The translations under genes were made by a program, and so were the position numbers. A stretch of 37,574 nt of DNA, taken from NCBI GenBank assembly GCA_016213775.1, contig JACQZR010000078.1, positions 1-37,574 on the forward strand, in the 5' to 3' direction. This document shows positions 25,164-32,489 of the stretch, piece by piece (the first letter of the stretch is position 1; every line of letters begins with the position of its first letter). The stretch comes from Acidobacteriota bacterium. GTDB lineage: Bacteria > Acidobacteriota > Terriglobia > Bryobacterales > Bryobacteraceae. The notes beneath the pieces are model-generated. The model was not told where the DNA came from. It was given only the letters and a program-made list of their open reading frames with translations, and searched no databases.

Positions 25164-25427
25164 ATGAACCTCACAGTAGAAATTCCCGACGATGTCGCTA
25201 CGCGCATGAGCGTTGCAGGCGGGGATCTATCGCGCCGGGCACTGGAGGCGTTGGCGGCCGAGGAATACCGGTGCGGGCGTCTCACCAAGCCTGATTTGCG
25301 GCGCCTGCTTGGCTTGAGAACCAGCGACCAGATCGACACCTTTCTCAAGGAACATGAAGTCTGGATCGATTACACGCTTGCCGATCTGGAGCGCGAACGC
25401 GCCGGTTTGAGCCGCCTTGGCTTATAG
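25164..25427 (+). CDS. UPF0175-family antitoxin
   Basis: An 87-aa protein. The N-terminal strand NLTVEIPDDVATRM and the helices around SRRALEALAAEEYRCGRL resemble small DNA-binding antitoxins, and KPDLRRLLGL with DQIDTFLKEHEVW is the UPF0175 signature. The stop TAG directly abuts the ATG of the DUF3368 gene (25428), the standard pairing. AAAAGGA lies 9 nt before the ATG. It is the only intact copy of three UPF0175 genes in the window. Confidence 0.85.
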   Translation: MNLTVEIPDDVATRMSVAGGDLSRRALEALAAEEYRCGRLTKPDLRRLLGLRTSDQIDTFLKEHEVWIDYTLADLERERAGLSRLGL

Positions 25428-25910
25428 ATGCTCCTTGTTATAGCCGACACAAGTCCCATCCGTTATCTTGCGCACATCGGTGAGATCGACCTTCTTCACC
25501 GCTTGTTTGAAACCGTATCCATCCCGACCGAGGTGGCGGAAGAATTGCGCGACCCATCGGCTCCATGCGCCGTTCAGTCCTGGATGAAAGAGCCGCCCGC
25601 CTGGCTCAAAGTGATGGACGTTGCAGAGAGCCTTGATCCGGCTCTTATGGTGCTTGATGTGGGGGAACGGTCAGCCATAGCGCTTGGGATGGTTCTGAAA
25701 GCCGACCTCATCCTCATTGACGAGCGCAAAGGTAACGCCGTCGCGTTGAGCAAGGGTTTTGAGACCACCGGAACGCTGGGGATTCTTGATCTCGCCGCAA
25801 AGCGGGGGATGATTGATTTAAGGGACGCCGTGGATCGTCTCAAGCGAACGAACTTTCGCTATCGGCAAGAAATCATAGACAGATTGCTTCACGCCCTGAA
25901 AGAGCAGTAG
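25428..25910 (+). CDS. DUF3368 PIN-like toxin
   Basis: A 160-aa protein of the DUF3368 branch of the PIN superfamily. Acidic positions are seen in VIADTSPIRYL, E-rich PTEVAEELRDP, DVGERSAIALGM and LILIDERKG, followed by TTGTLGILDLAAKRGMI and LKRTNFRY. It is likely an RNase toxin inhibited by the UPF0175 protein just upstream. It is the intact reference for the two broken copies at 22471-22885 and 23444-23716. Confidence 0.87.
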   Translation: MLLVIADTSPIRYLAHIGEIDLLHRLFETVSIPTEVAEELRDPSAPCAVQSWMKEPPAWLKVMDVAESLDPALMVLDVGERSAIALGMVLKADLILIDERKGNAVALSKGFETTGTLGILDLAAKRGMIDLRDAVDRLKRTNFRYRQEIIDRLLHALKEQ

Positions 25911-26155
25911 AGGGCCGCGCGCCGGCATCTCACGCTGGAATTCTCTGGCATCCCGCAAGAGCTGGATTTCGCAACGCCGTTATACAAAATCAGATCTTCG
26001 CGGCGTCCCGTTTTGTGTGCTTGGTCGTTTCTGTATTGACCCGAGGGATCAGAATCCGGTGCTGCCGAGGCGACACCAGGAATGGGCGAGGTGGTGGAAC
26101 TCCGGACGCGAAATGCACGGAGGAGCCGAAGTTCACATAACCTTGGCAGCCGTCG
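25911..26155. other. Intergenic stretch, nothing firm
   Basis: About 245 bp. A minus-strand frame ending RVNTETTKHTKRDAAKI crosses it, but I cannot tie it to a family; it may be a relic of the nuclease gene's 3' end. Confidence 0.3.
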
Positions 26156-27825
26156 TCAGCCACCAGGCTCGTAGACCCCTTGAATAAGCGGTTCCACGTC
26201 CTGCCAAGTGGTGGAATGATCTCCAACAACCGTATGCCTCTCGACTACGCTAAAGTGCTCGCCCGCAATGGGGAGATACTTCCTCTCTCGCAACCATTCA
26301 GCAACGTCGGTGAGTGAGGTTGCTCTCGCAATTCGTGCCGTGAGGTGACGACTTATCACGATCGGAACATCGGCCGCCTGTATTCTCTCCTGGCCGATCC
26401 AGTTTTGGAAAACCACAACTGGCTGGCATCGGTATGCGGAGCTTGTTCCCAAGCGCTCATGTAAACCGGAGCATCCGTTTCGAAAGCATCTTCAAGCGCT
26501 CTCGCCTCGCGAATACCCTCTTCTAGATCCTTGTTCCTATCGAGGACCTCGCGCACTTCATCGGGTCCGATGAACCATTTCAACTCGCAAATCAGAACGG
26601 TCTTAGACTCATCATCGACCAGTGCCAGATCCACATCCGGAAGATCGGGGCGTCCCGGAACACTTCCGGCCCATGAGCGGTATCGGGCACATCCTGGTGA
26701 TGCAAGGAACTCTTTACGCTGCAACTCCTCTTTCTCATGAACAAGGCTCGCGTACTGCTTTTTCTCGTCCGGGATACGGTTCATCAATACACAGAGGTTT
26801 CGCTCCGGCGAGACGGAAAGAATAACGCTGGGCGCTATCGCGAGGCAGTCGCCATGAAGTTCCACGATTGGTTGCAATGCCGGATCAGGATTCTTGATCC
26901 CCCGGCCCTTGTACGTGAGATCCTCCACTATCGCCGTCACCTCGGAGGAAGAGACTTGTGCGTAGCGTGTTAGCAGCGTCGTTAGATCCTGGCGCGGTGC
27001 CAGGAGAACTCCGTCACGGTATCCGTTGTGCAGAACGCCTTTACGTATCGCGATAACATGAGCGCGGAAACGCGCAGCACACATGGCATACAGCGCTGCA
27101 AATACCATCTTGAACGCTCCGTAGGTGTAGCGAGTTGTTTCCCAGTCGCCGGGCAGTTCGAAGAGGCCACCGATCTTTTCAGCCTGTGCTTTCATGAGCT
27201 TCTTTACGTATGCTGGATCGAGTTTTACAGTGAAGCGTTCCTTGTTCACGCGCATTCGGTCGGCGGTTTCCAGGAACTCTTCGACCTCAGCAGCATTCAC
27301 CGCCGGCACGTGTTTGATGACGCTCAGACGGTTATAGGCGTAGTATCGAGGGTCCTTCTGCTCATGAATCGGCTCAGCGTCAACGTGGTCACCATCGAGA
27401 GAGAGGTCGCAAGCGGCCTGGCTCGCTGTGGTGTATACGGTCGCAAACGGCTCGTACTTGTGAGCGAGCTGCAGCAGCGTGTATGCGGCCTCCACACGAT
27501 CCTGTGAAAAGCCCGTTTGCAATGGTCCATCCGAAGGGCAGTCGTCCAGCCATCGCAAAGCGTGCTTGAGCGCATTGACGCTGAAATTTCTCCTGCCAAA
27601 ATCCGCTTGAGGCTTTGGTGGGCCCGCTGCAAACAACTCCCCGATGGTCTGTTCCTCGAATATGCTCAACAGATTCCAGATGGCAGTCGAGCGCTCCATC
27701 GAGAGCAAGGGATTCTCCAGATGCTCGGTATCGAGGGCGACTTCGACGTGACGTAACTCTGGAGATACGGGGTCTGCCATCATCTCATCACAGCATAATG
27801 GAGGCGGGGCGTTTTCGATGCTCAA
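26156..27825 (-). pseudogene. Large PD-(D/E)XK nuclease-like protein, frameshifted near the C-terminus
   Basis: The first 489 codons run from TTG 27825 (AGGTGA 5 nt upstream; ATG 27783/27780 are alternatives) to a stop at 26356. A PD-(D/E)XK core is seen at D399 (DVDLALVDD) and E414-L-K416 (VLICELKWF). The C-terminus of this frame (SKTGSARREYRRP) looks artificial. A second frame continues the sequence from about 26430 as VVVFQNWIGQERIQAADVPI, then LTARIARATSLTDVAEWL and ends at 26156. One indel near 26400-26450 therefore splits an original protein of about 555 aa. The N-terminal ~380 residues are helical and unrecognised. Loss of the last ~90 residues may inactivate it, or the intact core may remain active; sequencing error is possible. 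It sits just downstream of the integrase on the same strand, which fits a mobile defence or DNA-processing gene. Confidence 0.65.
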
Positions 27826-27933
27826 GCCGTCACCTTTGAGGGGTTACTTTTAAGCACGATAAAATACATTCTCATGTTCAGGTGGCCCCACGTGAAGGGA
27901 CGGGTGGTTCACATCGCCCGGCCACCGTTCTCC

Positions 27934-28887
27934 CTATATCCCAATGCGTTCGACTTCGTCCAGCGAGATAGCATCGCCGCGGCGATCATACAGTCCCGTC
28001 GTCCGTGACGATTCGTGGTTCGCCATCTGTTGGGCGACTTCGAGCCGGCCTCCGTTGGACAGATACGCCGTGATGCCGGTGGCGCGGAAAGTGTGACAGG
28101 AGATATTGGCAGGGAGGCCGGCGGCGTGGGCGCGGCGGCGAATCATCAGGAAGACGTTTTCGCGGGCGATGGCGCGGGGGGTGAGCTGGCCGGTGAGGCC
28201 GTCAATGGATCGGAACAGGGGCGACTTCCCTTCCCTGCCGATGTTGGCCTGGTCGATGTATTCGTGCAGGTAGGTTTCTAAGTTGTGGTGGCACGGCATA
28301 GCGTGGAGCTTGCCGCCCTTCTCGTGCAGCCGGACCCACCAGCGGCGGCCTTGGGGGAAGAAGTCCTCGACGCGCATGGCGACGGCGGCGCCGACACGGC
28401 CGAAGGTGTAGAGCATGAGCGCGATGAGGGCGCGGTCACGAAGGCCGGCGATGGTGGTGGTGTCGATGGAGTCGAGGAGCTCGCGGGCTTCCTCCGTGGT
28501 TAGCACTGTGGTCTTGCCGCGCCTGATGGAGTAGCGGGGGGCGCGCACGGAATGGGCGGGGTTGGAGTCGATGACCTGGCCGACGGTGAGCCAGTCGAGG
28601 AGCATGCGGATGGCGGCGAGGTGTTGCTTCACGGTCGGCTTGGAGCGGATTTGCTGCAGATGCTCGATGTAGGCGGCAACGTGGATGGGGCGGATCTGGC
28701 GGAATTGCACGATGCCGAGGGGCTCCAGAAAAGCAAAGAACGACCGGACGGCGTGGAGGTAGGCGGCGCGGGTGTTGGGATTGCGGATGGAGGCGGTGAA
28801 GAAGTCGAGGAAGCGCTCAGCCGCGGCGGGGCCGGCGTTGGCGACGATGCCTGGGAGAGAGGCGGCGGAGTAGAGTTGCGGGAGCAT
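27934..28887 (-). CDS. Tyrosine recombinase / integrase
   Basis: A 317-aa protein from ATG 28887. The N-terminal SAM-like core-binding domain is at about 20-105 (FLDFFTASIRNPNTRAAYL). The catalytic residues are all visible: R164 (FGRVGAA), K190 (LHEKGGK), H265-x-x-R268 (CHTFRATG), H291 (ANHESS) and Y300 (GLYDRR). It belongs to a recombinase group found in many copies in Acidobacteria and other soil bacteria. The open frame extends further upstream, but that part is antisense to the VOC gene. It is divergent from the VOC gene (48-bp gap). Its 3' end exists in two further truncated copies at 23108 and 24895. Confidence 0.92.
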   Translation of the reverse strand: MLPQLYSAASLPGIVANAGPAAAERFLDFFTASIRNPNTRAAYLHAVRSFFAFLEPLGIVQFRQIRPIHVAAYIEHLQQIRSKPTVKQHLAAIRMLLDWLTVGQVIDSNPAHSVRAPRYSIRRGKTTVLTTEEARELLDSIDTTTIAGLRDRALIALMLYTFGRVGAAVAMRVEDFFPQGRRWWVRLHEKGGKLHAMPCHHNLETYLHEYIDQANIGREGKSPLFRSIDGLTGQLTPRAIARENVFLMIRRRAHAAGLPANISCHTFRATGITAYLSNGGRLEVAQQMANHESSRTTGLYDRRGDAISLDEVERIGI

Positions 28888-28923
28888 CGGTTTCTTCGAG
28901 AGTACAACTCGACGTTCCTTCGG

Positions 28924-28929
28924 TACAAT
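28924..28929 (+). promoter_or_regulatory. TACAAT -10 box of the VOC gene
   Basis: TACAAT lies 6 nt before ATG 28936 with no Shine-Dalgarno, consistent with a leaderless mRNA. Confidence 0.5.
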
Positions 28930-28935
28930 CGCGGC

Positions 28936-29352
28936 ATGATCTCCAACCGGTCCATGCCGTCCTGTACGGTGATTCCTGAGCTGCCTTACCCGAACATTGG
29001 GGAGGCCATCACGTGGCTTTCGAATGCGTTTGGTTTCCGGCTGCGGTTGCGGATTGCGGATCACCGCGCGCAGATGAATGTACGGGATGGGTCGGTGGTG
29101 CTGACGGAGTATCGTGGCCCGGGGTTGCCGCCGCCGTGTCAGGTGATGGTGCGGGTAGAGGACGTAGCGGCGCACGCGGAAAACGCACGGCGGCACGGGG
29201 CGACGATCGTCCAGCCGCCGGCGGATTTTCCTTATGGGGAGCGGCAGTATTCGGCGGTGGATCTGGCAGGGCATTGTTGGTGTTTTTCGCAATCGATTGC
29301 CGATGTGGATCCGGCGGATTGGGGTGGCGAGACCGGGATTGACTTTTCGTGA
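28936..29352 (+). CDS. VOC-superfamily (glyoxalase/bleomycin-resistance-like) protein
   Basis: A 138-aa protein. It begins with TVIPELPYPNIGEAITWLSN, continues AFGFRLRLRIADHRAQMNV, and ends with YGERQYSAVDLAGHCWCFSQ, the paired beta-alpha-beta-beta-beta modules of PhnB-like VOC proteins. The metal ligands cannot be fixed by eye. VOC proteins of this type bind or modify small molecules. The frame is open far upstream, but the start at 28936 matches the family and the promoter box. The stop overlaps nothing; a hypothetical gene follows 47 bp later. Confidence 0.87.
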   Translation: MISNRSMPSCTVIPELPYPNIGEAITWLSNAFGFRLRLRIADHRAQMNVRDGSVVLTEYRGPGLPPPCQVMVRVEDVAAHAENARRHGATIVQPPADFPYGERQYSAVDLAGHCWCFSQSIADVDPADWGGETGIDFS

Positions 29353-29399
29353 CCGGTTTGCTCGCCGGTTTTCGCTTTAATGAGTGTGAGGAACCGGCC

Positions 29400-29798
29400 A
29401 TGTCGCACCGAATCATCTGGGAACAAGGAAATCAGAACCAAGCCGTGGAGCGGGTGCTATTGCGGGTTGCGGAGGAGCTCGATACAGATATACAGGTATC
29501 TGGTCGGAACGGGCAGGTCTACCAATGCCGCGCCGAGGGGATGACAGGGCGGGAATTGTTCGAGGCTCTGAAGTTGAAGGCCGAAGCATCGCTGGAGCCG
29601 CCGGAGGGCGACGGGCGGAATCTGACCAGCATCGTGGGTGGGGCGGCGCAGACGGATGGGGTAATCATGTACGAGGGCGAAACGCAGAACAGGTGGAAAT
29701 GGTGCCGGGGATTACGGCGCGGGTTGCGGGTGCGGACCGGAGTGGCGGTGATTTCGACGAGCATGTCACTGTTCCGCGACTTTTTCGTGTTCGCCTAA
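29400..29798 (+). CDS. Hypothetical protein (132 aa)
   Basis: Start ATG 29400 is chosen because GAGGAA lies 8 nt upstream; an earlier in-frame start at 29349 would lack a site. The sequence begins MSHRIIWEQGNQNQAVERVL and has no recognised domain. The first 80 residues look like a normal mixed alpha/beta protein (TGRELFEALKLKAEAS). The last 40 (KWCRGLRRGLRVRTGV) are unusually Arg-rich, so the reading frame may be wrong at the end, possibly through an indel near 29690. It is 19 bp upstream of the ABC gene. Confidence 0.45.
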   Translation: MSHRIIWEQGNQNQAVERVLLRVAEELDTDIQVSGRNGQVYQCRAEGMTGRELFEALKLKAEASLEPPEGDGRNLTSIVGGAAQTDGVIMYEGETQNRWKWCRGLRRGLRVRTGVAVISTSMSLFRDFFVFA

Positions 29799-29817
29799 GG
29801 CCGTGCTAGCCTGAAAT

Positions 29818-30567
29818 TTGGCTCAAATTCGCTTTCAGAACGTATCCAAAACCTTTCAGCGGAGCAGCTCACGCATGCTGCTGCGGAGTCTCCTGGTCCG
29901 TGGTCTCACGGTAGAGGAGAAGAGTCCGTTTTACGCCCTGAAGAACGTCTCCTTCCAGATACACGAAGGCGAGACGGTGGGCGTGATCGGGCGCAACGGC
30001 GCGGGAAAAAGCACGCTGTTGAGCCTGGTGGCGGGGCTTTCGTATCCGGATGAGGGTTCAGTGACGGTGGAGGGCCGGGTGGCGGCGCTGCTCGAACTGG
30101 GGTCGGGGTTTCATGGCGATCTCACGGGGCGGGAGAATGTGTTTCTGAACGCGTCGCTGCTAGGTTTATCGCGGGAGCGCACGCGACAGAAGTATGACGA
30201 GATTGTCGAGTTTTCGGGCGTGAGCGACTTTATCGACGAACCACTGCGCACTTACTCCTCAGGTATGATCATGCGGCTGGCGTTCTCGGTGGCGATCCAT
30301 GTCGACCCGGCGTTTCTGATCGTGGATGAAGTGCTGGCGGTGGGGGATTCTGCCTTTCAGGCCAAATGCAGCGAGAAGATCATGCAGTTCAAGCACGCCG
30401 GCAGGGGGTTGCTGATCGTATCGCATGCGGGGAAAACCATTCAGCAGCTTTGCGACCGGGCGATCTGGCTGGATCACGGGCGGCTGATCATGGACGGGCC
30501 GACCGAGGAAGTGGTGACGGCCTACGGGCAGGCTCCGGAGCATGTACCGGTGCCGCAGCACGGGTGA
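29818..30567 (+). CDS. ABC transporter ATP-binding protein, polysaccharide/O-antigen export type (Wzt/TagH-like)
   Basis: A 249-aa ATPase. Walker A is residues 58-66 (GRNGAGKST), the signature 146-150 (YSSGM), Walker B 166-171 (FLIVDE) with AVGD after it, and the switch His is H203. YSSGM in place of LSGGQ and the VDEVLAVGD motif mark the polysaccharide-exporter subfamily. The start must be TTG 29818, since AQIRFQNVSKTF is needed for the first beta strands and the next Met is too late. No permease gene is present in the window, so the partner is elsewhere or lost. The stop overlaps a possible GTG start of the next gene. Confidence 0.9.
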   Translation: MAQIRFQNVSKTFQRSSSRMLLRSLLVRGLTVEEKSPFYALKNVSFQIHEGETVGVIGRNGAGKSTLLSLVAGLSYPDEGSVTVEGRVAALLELGSGFHGDLTGRENVFLNASLLGLSRERTRQKYDEIVEFSGVSDFIDEPLRTYSSGMIMRLAFSVAIHVDPAFLIVDEVLAVGDSAFQAKCSEKIMQFKHAGRGLLIVSHAGKTIQQLCDRAIWLDHGRLIMDGPTEEVVTAYGQAPEHVPVPQHG

Positions 30568-30584
30568 GGCTGGGAGGGAAGCTG

Positions 30585-31304
30585 ATGGTATTTGCGATCT
30601 TGATGGGCTTGGTTTCGGCGGCGGGATTCGGGCAACAGTTCGAAGCGGCTTCCATCAAACCGAGCAACGCCGGTGCGGACTCCGCATCCGGCATGAAGAC
30701 GGGTAATGGCCGTCTGCACGCGGTGAACGTGACGCTCAAGCGGTGCATCGTAGGGGCTTATGGGGTGGGTCCGGGACAGGTCATCGGTGGGCCGAGTTGG
30801 ATGGACACGGAACGGTTTGAGATCATCGCCACCACCGAGCAGCCGGTGGGAGATCAGGTGCTGATGGTGATGTTGCGGGGTCTTCTCGCGGAACGGTTTC
30901 AACTGGCGATTCACCGCGAGAACCGGCAATTGAAGGGGTATGTGCTCCGGGTGGCGGAGAAGGGTCTGCGGCTGGTGAAGGGCGATGGCGGTAACTACAA
31001 GAGCAATCGCACGCGCGGATCGATGGTGGCTGCCAACATGTCGATGGACCACTTGGCGGAGATGCTCTCCCGGCAGTTAGGTGTACCGGTAGTGAACCGC
31101 ACTAGCGTGGAGGGCGCGTTCAGCTTCACGCTGCGGTGGACTCCCGATAGCGCGGGTGCAGGGAGGCCTCCGGAGGCGGGAGGTTTTGAAGGTCCGTCGC
31201 TCTTCACGGCGCTGCAGGAGCAATTGGGATTGCGGCTGCAAGGGCAGAGGGTTCCGGTGGATGTGGTCGTAGTGGACCGGGCAGAGAGACCGTCGGAGAA
31301 CTGA
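30585..31304 (+). CDS. TIGR03435-family soil-associated protein
   Basis: A 239-aa exported protein. MVFAILMGLVSAAGFGQ is a signal peptide. The mature start QFEAASIKPS, then GPSWMDTERFEI, LRGLLAERFQLAIHRE and LQEQLGLRLQGQRVPVDVVV are the hallmark motifs of TIGR03435, a family amplified in Solibacter and relatives and of unknown function. ATG 30585 is chosen over GTG 30564 because GGGAGGGAA lies 4-5 nt upstream. It follows the ABC gene by 17 bp and may be co-transcribed. Confidence 0.9.
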   Translation: MVFAILMGLVSAAGFGQQFEAASIKPSNAGADSASGMKTGNGRLHAVNVTLKRCIVGAYGVGPGQVIGGPSWMDTERFEIIATTEQPVGDQVLMVMLRGLLAERFQLAIHRENRQLKGYVLRVAEKGLRLVKGDGGNYKSNRTRGSMVAANMSMDHLAEMLSRQLGVPVVNRTSVEGAFSFTLRWTPDSAGAGRPPEAGGFEGPSLFTALQEQLGLRLQGQRVPVDVVVVDRAERPSEN

Positions 31305-31342
31305 CTCACTCGAGCGTTGAATCGGGCAGGAGGCCAAACGAT

Positions 31343-31777
31343 CTACCTAGGCCCAATGCGGCGAAGTTGCTTCCTCTGCTCTTCGGAGGGCCCCCGTGTA
31401 ACTGCAAACACTATAAAGCACCCGCTGGCTAAGGCCACGGCAGCCCCGGCGCGAAGGAGCGCGGCTCCCTGCGCCGCCTCCCATTCCATGATCGCTCGCG
31501 CGTGATCAAGTCCGAGAAGAGTCGCCGAAAGTCCTTGCAGGCACACCGCGGCTCCCAACGCGCGCAGAGTCCTGGGCCAACGAGAGCTAGAGGCGGCCAG
31601 GATCAGCCCGAGTCCCAAGGCGGAGCGAACAGCGACTACCGCGTAGAATAGGCCCGGCGTCGCGAAGTACACTCGGCGAAGCGTCGTCCCACCGTCGGGG
31701 GAGGCGATGCCCGCGATGCCAACGACGATGCTCAATAGAGCGACAGGCAACGCGGCAATTCTTATGTCTTTTTTCAT
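31343..31777 (-). CDS. Four-helix integral membrane protein under MerR-type control
   Basis: A 144-aa protein from ATG 31777, with GAGGAAAGA 6-7 nt upstream. Four hydrophobic segments are seen at about residues 6-25, 40-65, 72-92 and 108-128, followed by a charged tail (SEEQRKQLRR). I do not recognise the family. Its promoter is a MerR-type elongated-spacer promoter (31888-31918) and it diverges from the MerR gene at 31946, so it is very likely the regulator's target. A role in metal handling or membrane stress is inference only; it does not resemble CDF or P-type ATPase exporters. Confidence 0.75.
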   Translation of the reverse strand: MKKDIRIAALPVALLSIVVGIAGIASPDGGTTLRRVYFATPGLFYAVVAVRSALGLGLILAASSSRWPRTLRALGAAVCLQGLSATLLGLDHARAIMEWEAAQGAALLRAGAAVALASGCFIVFAVTRGPSEEQRKQLRRIGPR

Positions 31778-31887
31778 TCGATCTTTCCTCAAGCAAAACG
31801 TGCGGGGACAAACTGAAGTCCGACCGAGTTCGGGCAAGACCTTGACGATTGCCGAGGTCACGCGCTCTCTCCAAACTGCTATTAATG

Positions 31888-31918
31888 AGTTAACACCCTG
31901 TAGCAACTACAGAGTCAA
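31888..31918 (-). promoter_or_regulatory. MerR/CadR-type promoter-operator
   Basis: Read on the minus strand: TTGACT (-35, 31918-31913), a perfect CTGTAG-TTG-CTACAG dyad (31912-31898) filling the spacer, and TTAACT (-10, 31893-31888). The spacer is 19 bp, the over-long spacing that MerR-family activators untwist. The arrangement is very like known CadR/PbrR operators. Confidence 0.85.
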
Positions 31919-31945
31919 GCTAAAAGAAACAGAAGGGCTGAACAA

Positions 31946-32398
31946 ATGACAATAGGCGAACTTGCACGGAGGACGGGATGCGGAATCGAGACTATTCGGT
32001 ATTACGAGCGTGAAGGACTGTTGCCAAAACCCGGCCGGACGAGCGGAAACTTCCGACGTTATGGGCAGGAGCACGCCGAACTGCTATCGTTCATTCGCCA
32101 TTGCCGGTCCCTTGACATGGCGTTGAACGAAATCAGGATTTTGATCAGATTCCGGTCCGGACCGGACGAAAACTGCGGTGAGGTCAACGCGCTTCTGGAT
32201 ACCCATATCGGTCACGTGGAAGAACGCATCGCGGAACTGCAAAGCCTGGAGAGCCAGCTTAGGGCGCTGCGGAACAAATGCGGCATCGGGAGATCAGCGG
32301 AGCACTGTGGGATTTTGAAGGGCCTTGGCGGCGCCACTGATGACCGGGACGTATCCGGCGACAATCATGTTCCGCGTTCGCATTCGACCACGCGATAG
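31946..32398 (+). CDS. MerR-family regulator, CadR/PbrR-like (Cd/Pb-type)
   Basis: A 150-aa protein. Residues 1-45 are the winged helix (MTIGELARRT with ETIRYYEREGLLPKP). The metal-site cysteines match the Cd/Pb subgroup: C77 (DENCGEVN), C112 and C121 (NKC then EHCGIL), with the long dimerisation helix LLDTHIGHVEERIAEL between them. The tail after residue 130 (RDVSGDNHVP) is atypical. It should sense a soft metal and activate the divergent membrane gene at 31777. A ribosome site is weak. Confidence 0.9.
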   Translation: MTIGELARRTGCGIETIRYYEREGLLPKPGRTSGNFRRYGQEHAELLSFIRHCRSLDMALNEIRILIRFRSGPDENCGEVNALLDTHIGHVEERIAELQSLESQLRALRNKCGIGRSAEHCGILKGLGGATDDRDVSGDNHVPRSHSTTR

Positions 32399-32489
32399 AG
32401 TCCCCAGGACGCGAATTTCACCCCCCTCAGGGCAGCAAGCCGTGACTTTTCCCTGGCGTGCAGTTGTTGACCAATGGAGGAGTGACCCC

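Noticed and set aside
25990-26229. A 79-codon minus-strand frame downstream of the nuclease gene
   Set aside because: It overlaps the second nuclease frame and has no family features; possibly a relic, not enough to call.
26356-26470. Programmed ribosomal frameshifting as the explanation for the split nuclease gene
   Set aside because: I found no slippery heptamer or obvious downstream structure at the frame change; a simple indel or sequencing error is more likely.
28552-28935. Upstream extension of the VOC frame
   Set aside because: It lies antisense to the integrase N-terminal half; the VOC fold starts just after 28936.
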